Shown here in pieces: positions 18,586-26,981 of a stretch of 52,265 nucleotides of DNA; the first letter of the stretch is position 1; each line of letters begins with the position of its first letter. The DNA comes from Armatimonadota bacterium. Its GTDB lineage: Bacteria > Armatimonadota > Fimbriimonadia > Fimbriimonadales > GBS-DC. Location: NCBI GenBank assembly GCA_030550775.1, contig JAUQOS010000005.1:1-52265 (forward strand). Reading direction: 5' to 3'. The notes beneath the pieces are model-generated. The model did no database searches, was not told the origin of the DNA, and saw nothing but the letters and a program-made list of their open reading frames with translations. The position numbers and the translations under genes are program-made.

Positions 18586-18936
18586 TTAGCCTTCCTCAAT
18601 GGGCGAGAAGTAAATTACCGTGACCAAATCGTCCATAGAGACGGGGCGGTCGTAGATGCGCTCCAGCAGCGCGATGACATCCTCCACGGTGCGGAACTCT
18701 GGATTCTCGCGCTCGATATCGCGCGGGCTAAGGTCGGAAATCGGCTTGACCTCCACACGGTCTAAAATCGCCGTGAAGAGGCGTTTGCGCTTGCCGAAGC
18801 GGGGTCCAACGGTAATCCACACAATCTGCCCCGCCATGTACTTGCGCGACTTATCGCCCAGCCGAATGGTCGCCGTTTTGCGCTGGGAACGCAGCATATC
18901 CTCATACAAGTCCGTGTAAAAGTTCAACGCAAACAT
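18586..18936 (-). CDS. ASCH-domain protein
   Basis: 116 residues from ATG 18936; a longer frame to 19056 would run into the preceding gene. The segment RKTATIRLGDKSRKYMAGQIVWITVG, with the later strand AILDRVEVKPISDLSPRD, is the ASC-1 homology pattern. ASCH domains adopt a PUA-like fold and are thought to bind RNA or modified nucleotides. A minus-strand AATAAT about 20 bp upstream could be its own promoter. It lies 70 bp downstream of the three-gene membrane operon and may be partly co-transcribed with it. Confidence 0.75.
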   Translation of the reverse strand: MFALNFYTDLYEDMLRSQRKTATIRLGDKSRKYMAGQIVWITVGPRFGKRKRLFTAILDRVEVKPISDLSPRDIERENPEFRTVEDVIALLERIYDRPVSMDDLVTVIYFSPIEEG

Positions 18937-19006
18937 AGGGATCAGCCCTCGCGTGATTATTCCACAGTGGGGATTCGCCGTTGCAATTGTACCTCCTGCT
19001 GAGGCG

Positions 19007-20125
19007 TCATCGCCCTGCGCGGGTTCGGTAGGCACTGGTGAGTCGGCTTGGAGCAATGGTGCCGCCGCTACGCACCAGCGCGTAGCGCACGCGCCATAGC
19101 AAAATCGTAATCATTAGCCCGATTGCCAAGCCGAGGAGGGCTGCCACGAGCCATCGCCCAGTGGCGTCGGAAGCGTTGGTAATTGCCCATTGGTACGCCC
19201 CCATGCCCAGCGCGCCGCCGATTGCGCCTGCCCACCGTGCGGGGCGCACCGGGAGGTTTGGCACGCAATGCGCCAGCCCATAGCCCAGAGTTGCTCCAAG
19301 CACGCTCAAGCCGACGAAACGCGCGAACCCCTCACCCAGCCCCACCAGCCAACCAAACAACAGCTGCCCGAAGGCGCCTGCCAACGCGCCCAGCAGTGCC
19401 CCGCCCAGCGCGTTGCCCAGCACTCGCAACACCCCAAACTCTGCACGAGCAACCTGCGGGAAAAACGCCTGCGGCAACCGCAGTCCAAGCGCAAGCAACA
19501 GCCCCACTGCCGCGCCCCAGCCCGCCATCGCCACCAACGCCCAGCCACGCCGCTCCGCAGGCAAAGGGAACCAATCTGCCACCTCTTGGGGATTGACCGT
19601 GAGCCGTTGGCTTTCCTCTCCGTAGCTCAAGCTGCCCCGAAACTCGCGCACACGCCCCTTCATTGTGATGCGCAAGGTATACGGTGTAGGGTCGCGGTCG
19701 CCGTGATTGGCAAAGTGATGCACATACACCACATAGTTACCCTCTGGCGCCCTGCCGGGCGGCCAGTAGATGTTCTCCACGGGGCTATTGGTAAGGCGCA
19801 TGCGGTCGGCATTAGCATCCACATCCAGCTTACCTCCTGTAGGGCTGGTGCGCTGCCGAAACCAGATGTGGTTGCCTGCAGGGTCAATCACATGGAGGTC
19901 CAAGTCGTTGCGGTTGTTCCACGCCAGTGAGAATTGGGGGTCGCCAAACTGCGCGCCTGCCTGCTCCAACCGTTGCGTAAGGTCGTCATCGGTTTCAAAC
20001 AGCAGCACCTTGTTGCCTGCTAGCAGGGTGGGCGTGTTGAGTACATCAAAAAGCGCGTTCAGCCCTAACGCGGTCAGCAACGCAACGGTTAGTCCTATCG
20101 CGCCAAAGAGCAGGCGGACACCCAT
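19007..20125 (-). CDS. DUF2135-like (YfaP-type) beta domain plus multi-pass membrane domain
   Basis: 372 residues. There is an N-terminal membrane helix (about 5-27). A soluble domain spans ~60-175 with the pattern LAWNNRNDLDLHVIDPAGNH, SPTGGKLDVDAN and ENIYWP then EGNYVVYVHHF; this matches DUF2135/YfaP domains, which in other bacteria co-occur with vWA or alpha-2-macroglobulin-type proteins. From about 195 to 350 come five or so Gly/Ala-rich membrane helices. It starts 3 bp after the upstream gene's stop with GGAGGT as ribosome site. Last gene of the operon vWA - coiled-coil - this one. Function unknown; an envelope-bound binding module is the simplest inference. Confidence 0.7.
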   Translation of the reverse strand: MGVRLLFGAIGLTVALLTALGLNALFDVLNTPTLLAGNKVLLFETDDDLTQRLEQAGAQFGDPQFSLAWNNRNDLDLHVIDPAGNHIWFRQRTSPTGGKLDVDANADRMRLTNSPVENIYWPPGRAPEGNYVVYVHHFANHGDRDPTPYTLRITMKGRVREFRGSLSYGEESQRLTVNPQEVADWFPLPAERRGWALVAMAGWGAAVGLLLALGLRLPQAFFPQVARAEFGVLRVLGNALGGALLGALAGAFGQLLFGWLVGLGEGFARFVGLSVLGATLGYGLAHCVPNLPVRPARWAGAIGGALGMGAYQWAITNASDATGRWLVAALLGLAIGLMITILLWRVRYALVRSGGTIAPSRLTSAYRTRAGR

Positions 20126-20128
20126 CGG

Positions 20129-21676
20129 CTACCTCCGTTGGAACGCCTCCAATAGGCGATTGAGCAGCGTACTGTGGTTGGTTCGTGCGCGTAGGAGGCC
20201 ATTTCTGGGGGCGTAGGGTGCCTGCTCGCGCTTTACGTGCTCCACCAGCGCGTTCCAATACTCGACGAACCTTTGTGTGTTGCCGATGCAGTTGATGCGC
20301 GCGGAGTCGAGGCGGGCTTTGATGTCATCCAGAGTGTGCAGTAGCTGTTCGCGCATGTCGTGGAGGTTCTGCACCTCTTGGGCGCGCACAAATGCTTCTT
20401 GCACCTCAGGCTCTTGGCGGCGACGCTCCACATGCTTCCAATGGAGGTAGGCGATTCGGGCTTCGCGCTGGCGAATTTCTGGCTCACGCCAGCCCTTGAC
20501 CGCCTTGTTTACGATGTAGGGCGCGCTAACAATCAAGCCCACCAACAGGAACACCCAGAAGGCGAACTCCTCAGTAGCGGTGGCGCCAGTGAGCTGCGCT
20601 TCTTGCATACGCTCCTTGTATAGGGTGTACAGCCCGATAGCATCCACCAGTGCGACCGCGGCGGTAAGCACTACCACTGCTATGATGAATATGCCCACGC
20701 GCAGCAGCGAGTACATATGTGGAAAAGGCTCGGTGTTGGGCAAAGTGTTGCGTTTTTCGCTTGCCATCGCGGTGGAGGCAGCGACAGCGTAGGCGGTTTC
20801 GCCCACCAGCTTTTCCACAAACAGCCCGATGATAGCGGCCAGCACGACCAGCCACAGCGCCTCGGCGCGTTGCAAGGTCTCCCAGCTGAGCAAGCCCACA
20901 ATCACGCCCAAGTTAACGCCCAACAGCAGCCCCGCAAAAAGTGGCGCGCCGAACTCGAACAGCCATCGCCCCACCATCGTCCAGATGTTGCCGCGTGTGG
21001 ACACAGGCGCGATGCCTTGCTCGCCACATACCTCATCGTCGGAGGCGAAGTCGGCTTTGAGGGCTTTTTCCACCAGTGCTGGGCGAATTGGCTCAGGCGG
21101 TTGGGGTTTCTTGTGCCGTCGTTTCTTTTCTTCAGGCAACGGAAGCGGGATTTTCGCCCGCGCCATCGCCTGCATAAATGCTGTTTGCGCCTCGGCGAGG
21201 GCCCGCTCAATTTGCTCCAACTGCTGGGTGTACGCTTCGCGCTTTGGCTCCAGCTCGTGGCGCAGCTGTTCATACTCTCGGGCGGGGGTTTTCACCCACT
21301 GGGTGTAGCGCAAACGCAAGTCGCTCGCTTCCGCCGAATAGCCTGCGTGGAGCAGGTAGCTTTCCATCTGAAGCACCACACGCTCGGCATCCGCCAGTTG
21401 CTGATGCACCAGCAGGGGCGACTCATAGAACACATTCGGTTCCAACGGCAGCTGCCAGAAGGTAGAGGTGTGTGGATATGGCTCAATCAGGGGGCTGGGT
21501 TCGATAGGCGCGGTCACCCCATCGTGGTTTGGTTCAGGCGTTCCTGTGGTGTCAGGCGTTTTATCCACAGGTGTGTTGGGCACATCACTTGAAGGCATTT
21601 GCGCGGCAGCGTAGCCTTCTACTGATGGCTCTGCTTCATGCGGTTGCTCGAATGGCTGCTGATGTTCGTTTGTCAT
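20129..21676 (-). CDS. Unrecognised membrane protein with coiled coils and about four TM helices
   Basis: 515 residues; ATG 21676 preferred to GTG 21679, both behind GGGGGGA. I do not recognise the family. Residues 1-75 are Pro/Glu/Thr-rich and probably disordered. A long charged helix follows at ~95-190 (EYEQLRHELEPKREAYTQQL), ending in a basic EEKKRRHKK patch. Hydrophobic helices lie near 240-262, 270-292, 325-350 and 372-395. A second coiled coil (~400-490, REARIAYLHWKHVERRRQEPE) is presumably cytoplasmic. It sits between the vWA and DUF2135-like genes with gaps of 14 and 3 bp, so the three products probably form one membrane complex. Confidence 0.7.
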   Translation of the reverse strand: MTNEHQQPFEQPHEAEPSVEGYAAAQMPSSDVPNTPVDKTPDTTGTPEPNHDGVTAPIEPSPLIEPYPHTSTFWQLPLEPNVFYESPLLVHQQLADAERVVLQMESYLLHAGYSAEASDLRLRYTQWVKTPAREYEQLRHELEPKREAYTQQLEQIERALAEAQTAFMQAMARAKIPLPLPEEKKRRHKKPQPPEPIRPALVEKALKADFASDDEVCGEQGIAPVSTRGNIWTMVGRWLFEFGAPLFAGLLLGVNLGVIVGLLSWETLQRAEALWLVVLAAIIGLFVEKLVGETAYAVAASTAMASEKRNTLPNTEPFPHMYSLLRVGIFIIAVVVLTAAVALVDAIGLYTLYKERMQEAQLTGATATEEFAFWVFLLVGLIVSAPYIVNKAVKGWREPEIRQREARIAYLHWKHVERRRQEPEVQEAFVRAQEVQNLHDMREQLLHTLDDIKARLDSARINCIGNTQRFVEYWNALVEHVKREQAPYAPRNGLLRARTNHSTLLNRLLEAFQRR

Positions 21677-21690
21677 CACAATCCCCCCTC

Positions 21691-22401
21691 TTACATCTGT
21701 CCTAAAGTATACAGGTGTTCTTTGACGCGCCCGATGGTGTCCAACGCATCGGTTTCGCCGAACACAAACAGCTTGCCCGCCTTGCGCAGCGGCTCGTAGT
21801 AGTCGTTTTCCACTGCCAAGCGGTACTTGTTCAACACAGGTCCCACGATGAAGGCGACCACGCGCTCGTCTTGGGCTAAGGCACGCGCGAGAGCGCGCGT
21901 TTGCTTCGCGTCGTGGCTCTCACCGTCAGTGAACAGGCACAGGACATACTTGCGATCGGGATACTGTTCCAAATAGGTTTGAAACTCGCGCATCACCTTG
22001 TCAGGGCGCGTGCCCCACTTGCCCATGTAGCTTTCGATGGTGTCGCGAGAAACTTTGCCCAGCTCACGGGATGCCAAGGGGCGTCCTTCGTGGACGGTTT
22101 CTACGGTTTCAGCGTAGCGCCAGATTTTGATGGGGGTACGAGTAGGCAAGACGGTACCAATCATCTTGTTGAGAAACGCCACCGACTGTTGCTTCTGCTT
22201 GGTGCTCACCGATTGGCTGATGTCAAAACCCGCCCCCACTGCTAAGGGTATTTGAATGGCTTGGCGTTGGCTGTAGTTCCAGACCCACCAACCCCCTGCC
22301 ATCACCGCTACAGCGATTACTAGTAGCACTAAGCCTACTGCCCATGGGTTGTGTCCGTCCCCCTCGTAGCTGCGGGAGCGACCTCCGCGATATCGTGCCA
22401 T
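21691..22401 (-). CDS. Membrane-anchored von Willebrand factor A (vWA) domain protein
   Basis: 236 residues, ATG after AGGAGG. A short Arg/Gly-rich N-tail and one TM helix (~20-41) precede a vWA domain. All MIDAS positions are present: D60-x-S62-x-S64 in FDISQS, T131 in the GTRPD loop, and D159 in LFTDGESHD. This predicts an intact metal-dependent adhesion site. First gene of the operon, with a minus-strand TATAAT at 22485-22480. Such vWA proteins commonly serve as metal-dependent assembly hubs; no MoxR ATPase is beside it. The partner is presumably encoded downstream. Confidence 0.8.
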   Translation of the reverse strand: MARYRGGRSRSYEGDGHNPWAVGLVLLVIAVAVMAGGWWVWNYSQRQAIQIPLAVGAGFDISQSVSTKQKQQSVAFLNKMIGTVLPTRTPIKIWRYAETVETVHEGRPLASRELGKVSRDTIESYMGKWGTRPDKVMREFQTYLEQYPDRKYVLCLFTDGESHDAKQTRALARALAQDERVVAFIVGPVLNKYRLAVENDYYEPLRKAGKLFVFGETDALDTIGRVKEHLYTLGQM

Positions 22402-22479
22402 AGCCGCCTCCTGCTTTTGATACGACTATTTTGTGCGCGGGGTTCCTGTGAGGCGTTGTATGCCTATCCCCCAGTGCTA

Positions 22480-22485
22480 ATTATA
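22480..22485 (-). promoter_or_regulatory. -10 box of the vWA/coiled-coil/DUF2135 operon
   Basis: TATAAT on the minus strand about 80 bases before the vWA ATG. No good -35. It abuts the first repeat arm (22506). Confidence 0.5.
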
Positions 22486-22505
22486 ACCCAAGTGGCTCCC
22501 TCTAT

Positions 22506-22586
22506 GAGATTCCTCGCCTACGGCTCGGAATGACAAGCATATTGTGCGCAAACAACTTTGTCATCCTGAGCGCAGCGAGGGGTCTC
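22506..22586 (+). repeat. Composite inverted-repeat element, copy 1
   Basis: Forward arm 22506-22535 (GAGATTCCTCGCC ... CGGAATGACA) and reverse arm 22559-22586 (TGTCATCCTGAGCG ... GGTCTC) are near-complementary, with arm starts 53 bases apart. The roughly 23-base centre is unrelated to other copies. The gap 22402-23003 contains no gene, only this copy, copy 2 and short hairpins. Confidence 0.85.
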
Positions 22587-22602
22587 AACCGTGTTTTCAC
22601 CG

Positions 22603-22683
22603 GAGATTCCTCGCCATCGGCCCGGAATGACAAAGCCCTTGCTGGCAAAAATGGAATGTCACTCCGAGCCAGCGAGGAATCTC
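22603..22683 (+). repeat. Composite inverted-repeat element, copy 2
   Basis: Forward arm 22603-22632 (GAGATTCCTCGCCATC) and reverse arm 22657-22683 (TGTCACTCCGAGCC ... GGAATCTC); pitch 54. In tandem with copy 1. Downstream at about 22765-22783, a separate small hairpin (TTGGGGT / ACCCCAA) and GC-rich palindromes fill the remaining non-coding DNA up to dtd. Confidence 0.85.
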
Positions 22684-23003
22684 ACCCACTCAAAACGGAC
22701 AGGCGGTGATTATATCAGTGATGGGGCGTTACGAGAAGAGGTTTTCCCCGCCGTGCCGTGCGCCGTTGGGGTCGCGAACCCCAAGGTTCCTTTTTGGGAG
22801 GTCTGGCTCGCCTCGCGATTCGTCGCCTGCGCGACGCTTCCACTCAGCCAAGCCATCACTCCCTGCCATGTTGGCGACGGTTCGACCCACCTCGGGCGTC
22901 ACGCACACGGCAGGACGCATGAGATTATACCTGCAAGCGGTGCTTTTGGTTCCTGTGTTTGCTTTCGGTTCGCGTAGCCGAGTCGTCAGCGGGGGCACCG
23001 ACG

Positions 23004-23465
23004 CTACGGGGTGATGGGCGAATCGGCAGGCGCGTCGACAATGAGCGTGACGGGACCGTCGTTTTGCAGGCGTACTTGCATTGTTGCGCCGTAGACGCCC
23101 GTTTGCAGGGGCACGCCCTCCGCCTGCAGATACGCGCAAAACTGCTCGTAGAGCGTGCGCCCCGCGTCGTAGGGCGCGGACTCGGTAAAGCTGGGGCGTC
23201 TGCCCTTGCGACAGTCGCCATAGAGCGTGAAGTTGGAGACTACCAGCATCGCCCCACCAACTTCCAGCACGGAGCGGTTGAGTTTGCCTGCCTCGTCCTC
23301 GAAAAAGCGCAGGTGAGCGAGTTTTTGCGCCAGCCAGCGCGCCTGTTGCTCAGTATCGCTCTGGTGCACGCCCAACAGCACCAGCGCGCCTTGCTCGATG
23401 CGGGCAACCACTTGCCCGTCCACTTCCACTTCTGCCCACTTAACTCTTTGCACGACGGCTCGCAT
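23004..23465 (-). CDS. dtd: D-aminoacyl-tRNA deacylase
   Basis: 153 residues. Dtd hydrolyses D-aminoacyl-tRNAs (and Gly-tRNA-Ala), with no side-chain-specific catalytic residue needed. Both cross-subunit motifs are present: [17 protein letters not shown] (family SQFTL-x-x-x-x-KG-x-RPSF) and [10 protein letters not shown] (family NxGPVT). The N-terminus MRAVVQRV is canonical. It overlaps the end of rel by 26 bp on the same strand, and the rel-dtd pair is common across bacteria. Confidence 0.96.
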   Translation of the reverse strand: MRAVVQRVKWAEVEVDGQVVARIEQGALVLLGVHQSDTEQQARWLAQKLAHLRFFEDEAGKLNRSVLEVGGAMLVVSNFTLYGDCRKGRRPSFTESAPYDAGRTLYEQFCAYLQAEGVPLQTGVYGATMQVRLQNDGPVTLIVDAPADSPITP

Positions 23466-25650
23466 CCTTGCCCGATTCTCCTACCACGCGCGAGACGGAG
23501 ATTACATCTTCTAGGTTGGCGAGTTTTTGGGTAAGCGCGCGTAGCTCTTGCGCGCTGTGAACTTGTACTACCAAGTCAATAATTGCGGTTGTGCTGGAGG
23601 GGCGTCGCACGCGCACATCTTCGATGTTGATGTTTGAGCTACCCAAGATGGTGGTGATGTCGGCCAGCACACCAGGACGGTCGGTGGCTTCGAAGCGCAG
23701 CAGGGCGGGGTAGGTGTGCTCGTTCGTGGGCTGCCATTCCAGCTGCATAATGCGCTCTGGCTCGCGTTCTTCCAGCACGCGCAGGTTGGGGCAGGAGGCG
23801 CGGTGCATCACGATGCCGCGTCCGCGCGAAATGTAGCCACGCAGTTCGTCGCCTGGCAACGGGTAGCAACAGTTGGCGCGGCGGGTGAGGTAGCCATCAA
23901 CCTCGCCGATGTGCATTGCGGGGGTGGGGCGTGGCGTAGGCAGTGTCGACGGCTCTGGATACGTGCTGGGCACCAATGCCCGCAGGCGTTGCGCCACCGC
24001 CTGCACACCAGTTAGCCCCTCACCGATGCTTGCCAGTAGATCGTCCTCGCTGCGGAAGTTGAGCGCTTTGAGGATTTCAGGCAACGCCTCTTTGTACTGA
24101 GCGATGCCAATGCGTAGGCGCGCCAACTCGCGCTCCAGCAAGGTTCGCCCATGCTCGATAAACTCTGCGCGACGCACCTCGCGAAAATAAGCGCGGATTT
24201 TGCTGCGCGCGCTGGAGGTGCGCACGATACCCAACCAATCATAGCTAGGTTGCGCGTTTGGGCGCGTGATGATTTCCACCACATCGCCCGTGCGCAGTTT
24301 GTAGTCCAACGGCACAATGCGCCCGTTCACGCGCGCCCCCGCACAGCGATTGCCCACTTGCGTGTGGATTCGGTAGGCGAAATCAATCGGCGTGGAGCCT
24401 TCGGGCAGGTCAATGATGTCGCCTTTGGGCGTGAACACGAACACCTGATCCGCGGTCATGTCGCGGAACACGCTGGTGAGAAACTCCAAGTTGCTCTTGA
24501 AGTCGGTTAGGTCGCGCAGCTGCTGCTGCAAAGCGGGGATCTGAATAGGTTTGAGGTCTTGCCCCTCCTTGTAGCGCCAGTGGGCTGCCACGCCGTACTC
24601 GGCAACCTTGTGCATTTGCCAAGTGCGGATTTGCACCTCCAACGTGCGCTCGTTGGGACCAATCACTTTGGTGTGCAGCGATTGGTAGCCGTTGGGTTTG
24701 GGCGAGGCGATGTAATCGTAAAACAGGGTCGGGATGGGGCGCCACAGTTCGTGCACGATGCCCAGCGCGGTATAGCACTCTTCTACGGTATCGGTAAGCA
24801 CGCGCAGCGCGATTAGGTCGTAAATTTGGCTGAAGTCGATTTGCTGCTGCTTCATTTTGTTGAAGATGCTCCAAAGGTGCTTGGGGCGCCCCATCACTTC
24901 AGCACGGATGCCGCGCTCCCATAGCCGCTCTTTGAGGATGCGAATGAGTTCTTGCACCTCTTGTTCGCGTTCAGCGCGGGTGCGTGCCACCTTCTGGCTA
25001 ATCTCGCGATATTCTTGTGGGTAGAGGTATTTGAACGCCAAGTCGTCAAGCTGCGCCTTGATTTTGTAGATGCCCAAGCGGTGTGCCAGTGGTGCGTATA
25101 CCTGCAGGGTCTCGGCGGCGATTTGGATTTGCTTTTCGGGGGGCAAAGCATCTAGCGTTTGCATGTTGTGCAGGCGGTCAGCGAGTTTGATAATCATCAC
25201 GCGCAGGTCATCAGCGACCGCCAGCAGCAGTTTGCGCAGGTTCTCGGCGGTTTTGGCAATGCTCATCCGACGCTTGCCTGCCTCGTTGAAGATTTCCAGC
25301 TTGCGCTCGGAATGGTGCAGCTTGGTCACGCCTTCCACCAGTTGGCGCACGGTGGTGCCGAAGCGCTGCTCCAGCTCTTCGGGGGTGGTGGGCGTATCTT
25401 CCAACACGTCGTGAAGTAGCCCCGCAATGACGGTGTTAATGCCCATTTGCAGGTCTGCCAAGATGTGTGCCACCGCCAGCGGGTGGGTAATGTAGGGTTC
25501 CCCGCTTTTACGCTGTTGTCCGTGGTGCCGCTCTTCCGCGAACAGGTAGGCGTCCACAAGGCGTGCGGTGTCGGCGTCAGGCGCGTATTCACGTACCCTA
25601 TGGACAAGCTCCTCAACCTGCTCGGGAAGCTCCAACTCGATGGTTTGCAT
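23440..25650 (-). CDS. rel: Bifunctional (p)ppGpp synthetase/hydrolase (RelA/SpoT homologue)
   Basis: 736 residues with the long-RSH order. The HD hydrolase is near the N-terminus ([38 protein letters not shown]), intact, so ppGpp hydrolysis is expected. The synthetase follows ([49 protein letters not shown]), also intact. Then come TGS ([16 protein letters not shown]), a Zn-finger/helical region with a Cys-His pattern ([20 protein letters not shown]), and a C-terminal ACT domain. It makes and degrades the stringent alarmone. Followed by dtd with a 26-bp overlap. Confidence 0.96.
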   Translation of the reverse strand: MQTIELELPEQVEELVHRVREYAPDADTARLVDAYLFAEERHHGQQRKSGEPYITHPLAVAHILADLQMGINTVIAGLLHDVLEDTPTTPEELEQRFGTTVRQLVEGVTKLHHSERKLEIFNEAGKRRMSIAKTAENLRKLLLAVADDLRVMIIKLADRLHNMQTLDALPPEKQIQIAAETLQVYAPLAHRLGIYKIKAQLDDLAFKYLYPQEYREISQKVARTRAEREQEVQELIRILKERLWERGIRAEVMGRPKHLWSIFNKMKQQQIDFSQIYDLIALRVLTDTVEECYTALGIVHELWRPIPTLFYDYIASPKPNGYQSLHTKVIGPNERTLEVQIRTWQMHKVAEYGVAAHWRYKEGQDLKPIQIPALQQQLRDLTDFKSNLEFLTSVFRDMTADQVFVFTPKGDIIDLPEGSTPIDFAYRIHTQVGNRCAGARVNGRIVPLDYKLRTGDVVEIITRPNAQPSYDWLGIVRTSSARSKIRAYFREVRRAEFIEHGRTLLERELARLRIGIAQYKEALPEILKALNFRSEDDLLASIGEGLTGVQAVAQRLRALVPSTYPEPSTLPTPRPTPAMHIGEVDGYLTRRANCCYPLPGDELRGYISRGRGIVMHRASCPNLRVLEEREPERIMQLEWQPTNEHTYPALLRFEATDRPGVLADITTILGSSNINIEDVRVRRPSSTTAIIDLVVQVHSAQELRALTQKLANLEDVISVSRVVGESGKDASRRAKS

Positions 25651-25717
25651 CGCTGTTTATGAGACTCCTGCTTCGCGTGGGCGCAGCCACAAGTGCGCCT
25701 GATTACAATTACGCAAA

Positions 25718-26164
25718 CTACATCACGCGCATCACATCAATGTCGCGCTCGTCTTCATCAAATGGCGGCAGGCTCTGAATAATCGCCGCCTGTGCTTGCA
25801 AAGTTTCGTCATCGCGTGAGAAGATCAGGTCGCCGTTTTCGGTGGCTAACTGCCACAACGCGCTGTCGCGTGGGCTAATCAGCATCAGATCAAGGTAATA
25901 GTCAGGGCTAACCACAGGGTAGAGGCGGGCTGCCAGTTGGCGCAGCGTTTCAATTTTGTCCTCATGGGAGAGCGATTCGTCCAGCCACACGCCGAAAGTG
26001 GCGTCGCTGCGCATCACCCCCTCCGCATGCACAGTAAACGCCAACACTACCAGCACCTCATCCATCTGCTCCACGATGCTTAGCAGCATCGGCAGTCGCT
26101 CCACGGGCATCGGTGCGCGCCCTTCGGGATTAGGATCGTCCAAGAAACTGCGTTCTTCTGCCAT
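25718..26164 (-). CDS. Nucleotidyltransferase-fold (MNT-like) protein with lost catalytic residues
   Basis: 148 residues; ATG 26164 with AAGGAG and a minus-strand TATACT at 26191-26186. The middle aligns with MntA/minimal nucleotidyltransferases: VLVVLAFTVHAEGVMRSD parallels the VxxVxLFGSRARGEARxD strand-turn, and VWLDESLSHEDKIETLRQLAARL and DYYLDLMLISPRDSALWQLATENGDLIFSRDDE follow the family order. The catalytic GS is replaced by T44-V45, and the two metal-binding Asp are missing. The first ~35 residues are extra. In its family these proteins AMPylate a HEPN toxin; no HEPN gene is adjacent, so it is probably a non-catalytic derivative. The family assignment is by eye. Confidence 0.55.
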   Translation of the reverse strand: MAEERSFLDDPNPEGRAPMPVERLPMLLSIVEQMDEVLVVLAFTVHAEGVMRSDATFGVWLDESLSHEDKIETLRQLAARLYPVVSPDYYLDLMLISPRDSALWQLATENGDLIFSRDDETLQAQAAIIQSLPPFDEDERDIDVMRVM

Positions 26165-26185
26165 CGTTGGAATACTCCTTGTTGA

Positions 26186-26191
26186 AGTATA
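26186..26191 (-). promoter_or_regulatory. -10 box of the MNT-like gene
   Basis: TATACT on the minus strand, 22 bases before the ATG, leaving room for a short leader with AAGGAG. It lies back to back with the rplU promoter. Confidence 0.5.
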
Positions 26192-26239
26192 CCTACTCCA
26201 CAACGCCGCCGCACCGTCCGAAACGACACAGCAGATGGG

Positions 26240-26245
26240 TATAAT
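26240..26245 (+). promoter_or_regulatory. -10 box of rplU
   Basis: TATAAT predicts a transcript start near 26252. That excludes the upstream in-frame ATG at 26249 and supports the start at 26273 behind AGGAGG (26259-26264). Confidence 0.6.
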
Positions 26246-26272
26246 CCTATGCCTAAGCAGGAGGCATATATG

Positions 26273-26584
26273 ATGTACGCGATTATCCAAACTGGAGGCA
26301 AGCAATACCGAGTAGAGCCGAACACCGTGCTCAGCGTGGAAAAAATAGAGGCAGAACCAGGCACGGAGATAGAAATCAGCGAAGTGCTGATGGTGCGCAC
26401 CGACGAGGGCTTGCGCGCAGGTACCCCCTATGTGCAAGGAGCAAAAGTCGTTGCGGAGGTCGTCAAACAAATCAAGGGCCCCAAGATTATCGGCTTCAAG
26501 TATAAGCCTAAGAAAAACGAGCGCAAGCGCTGGGGGCACCGGCAGCGCTACACCGTCTTGCGCATCAAGGAAATCCAAATTTAG
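26273..26584 (+). CDS. rplU: 50S ribosomal protein bL21
   Basis: 103 residues; MYAIIQTGGKQYRVEP is the classic L21 start, and KGPKIIGFKYKPKKNERKRWGHRQ is the RNA-binding C-terminal region. ATG 26273 is chosen for family fit with AGGAGG 8 bases upstream; ATG 26270 would add one Met. The usual partner rpmA (bL27) does not follow; an unrelated 119-residue protein does. Confidence 0.96.
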   Translation: MYAIIQTGGKQYRVEPNTVLSVEKIEAEPGTEIEISEVLMVRTDEGLRAGTPYVQGAKVVAEVVKQIKGPKIIGFKYKPKKNERKRWGHRQRYTVLRIKEIQI

Positions 26585-26587
26585 GCA

Positions 26588-26947
26588 ATGCCTGAGGCAA
26601 TCCAGCGTGTGTTGACCGCCCTGCTGGAGGACATTCAAGCAGGGTTCGTAATTCGCATCGACGCGGGCGACCGCTACCGCGCCGAAGTAGACGGCTACAT
26701 TATCCAGTTCGAGGGCGAGGATGACCTTCTCCACTGCAGCGTGCGCCGCGCCGACGGTGCCCCTATTGACTTGGAAGCTGCCCATCGGATTGTGGAACCG
26801 TTTTTTGGCGTGATGCCCAAAGGAATCGTATGGTTCAAGCCTGCCGAGTTCTCGGTGCATTATTATGTGGGACACGACCACTTTGTGCAAGCTCACTTGG
26901 ACGCCCGTCGCGCCCCTGTTGACTTCCCGAACGCCTCCATGCCATAA
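26588..26947 (+). CDS. Hypothetical protein downstream of rplU
   Basis: 119 residues, 3 bp after the rplU stop, so co-transcribed. I do not recognise the family. It is acidic to neutral, has no TM segment or signal peptide, and contains short beta-rich stretches (RYRAEVDGYIIQFEGEDDLLHCSVRR) and a Tyr/His-rich end (HYYVGHDHFVQAHLDARR). Continuous coding character and tight spacing suggest it is real. Function unknown. Confidence 0.6.
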   Translation: MPEAIQRVLTALLEDIQAGFVIRIDAGDRYRAEVDGYIIQFEGEDDLLHCSVRRADGAPIDLEAAHRIVEPFFGVMPKGIVWFKPAEFSVHYYVGHDHFVQAHLDARRAPVDFPNASMP

Positions 26948-26981
26948 TTTAGCCACGCTAAAGATTTAGGAGGCAATGCGA

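Noticed and set aside
20717-21592. 291-residue plus-strand frame
   Set aside because: Antisense to the coiled-coil membrane gene, no ribosome site or family motif.
22506-22683. CRISPR-like direct repeats
   Set aside because: The repeats are inverted pairs with variable loops, only two units in tandem; no cas genes in the window.
22729-22919. Short minus-strand frame after a TATAAT (22924-22929)
   Set aside because: No recognisable motif, charged low-complexity translation, overlaps palindromic repeat DNA.
26165-26956. Long minus-strand frame extending the MNT-like gene to 412 residues
   Set aside because: It lies antisense to rplU and the unknown gene; a promoter and ribosome site mark the real start at 26164.
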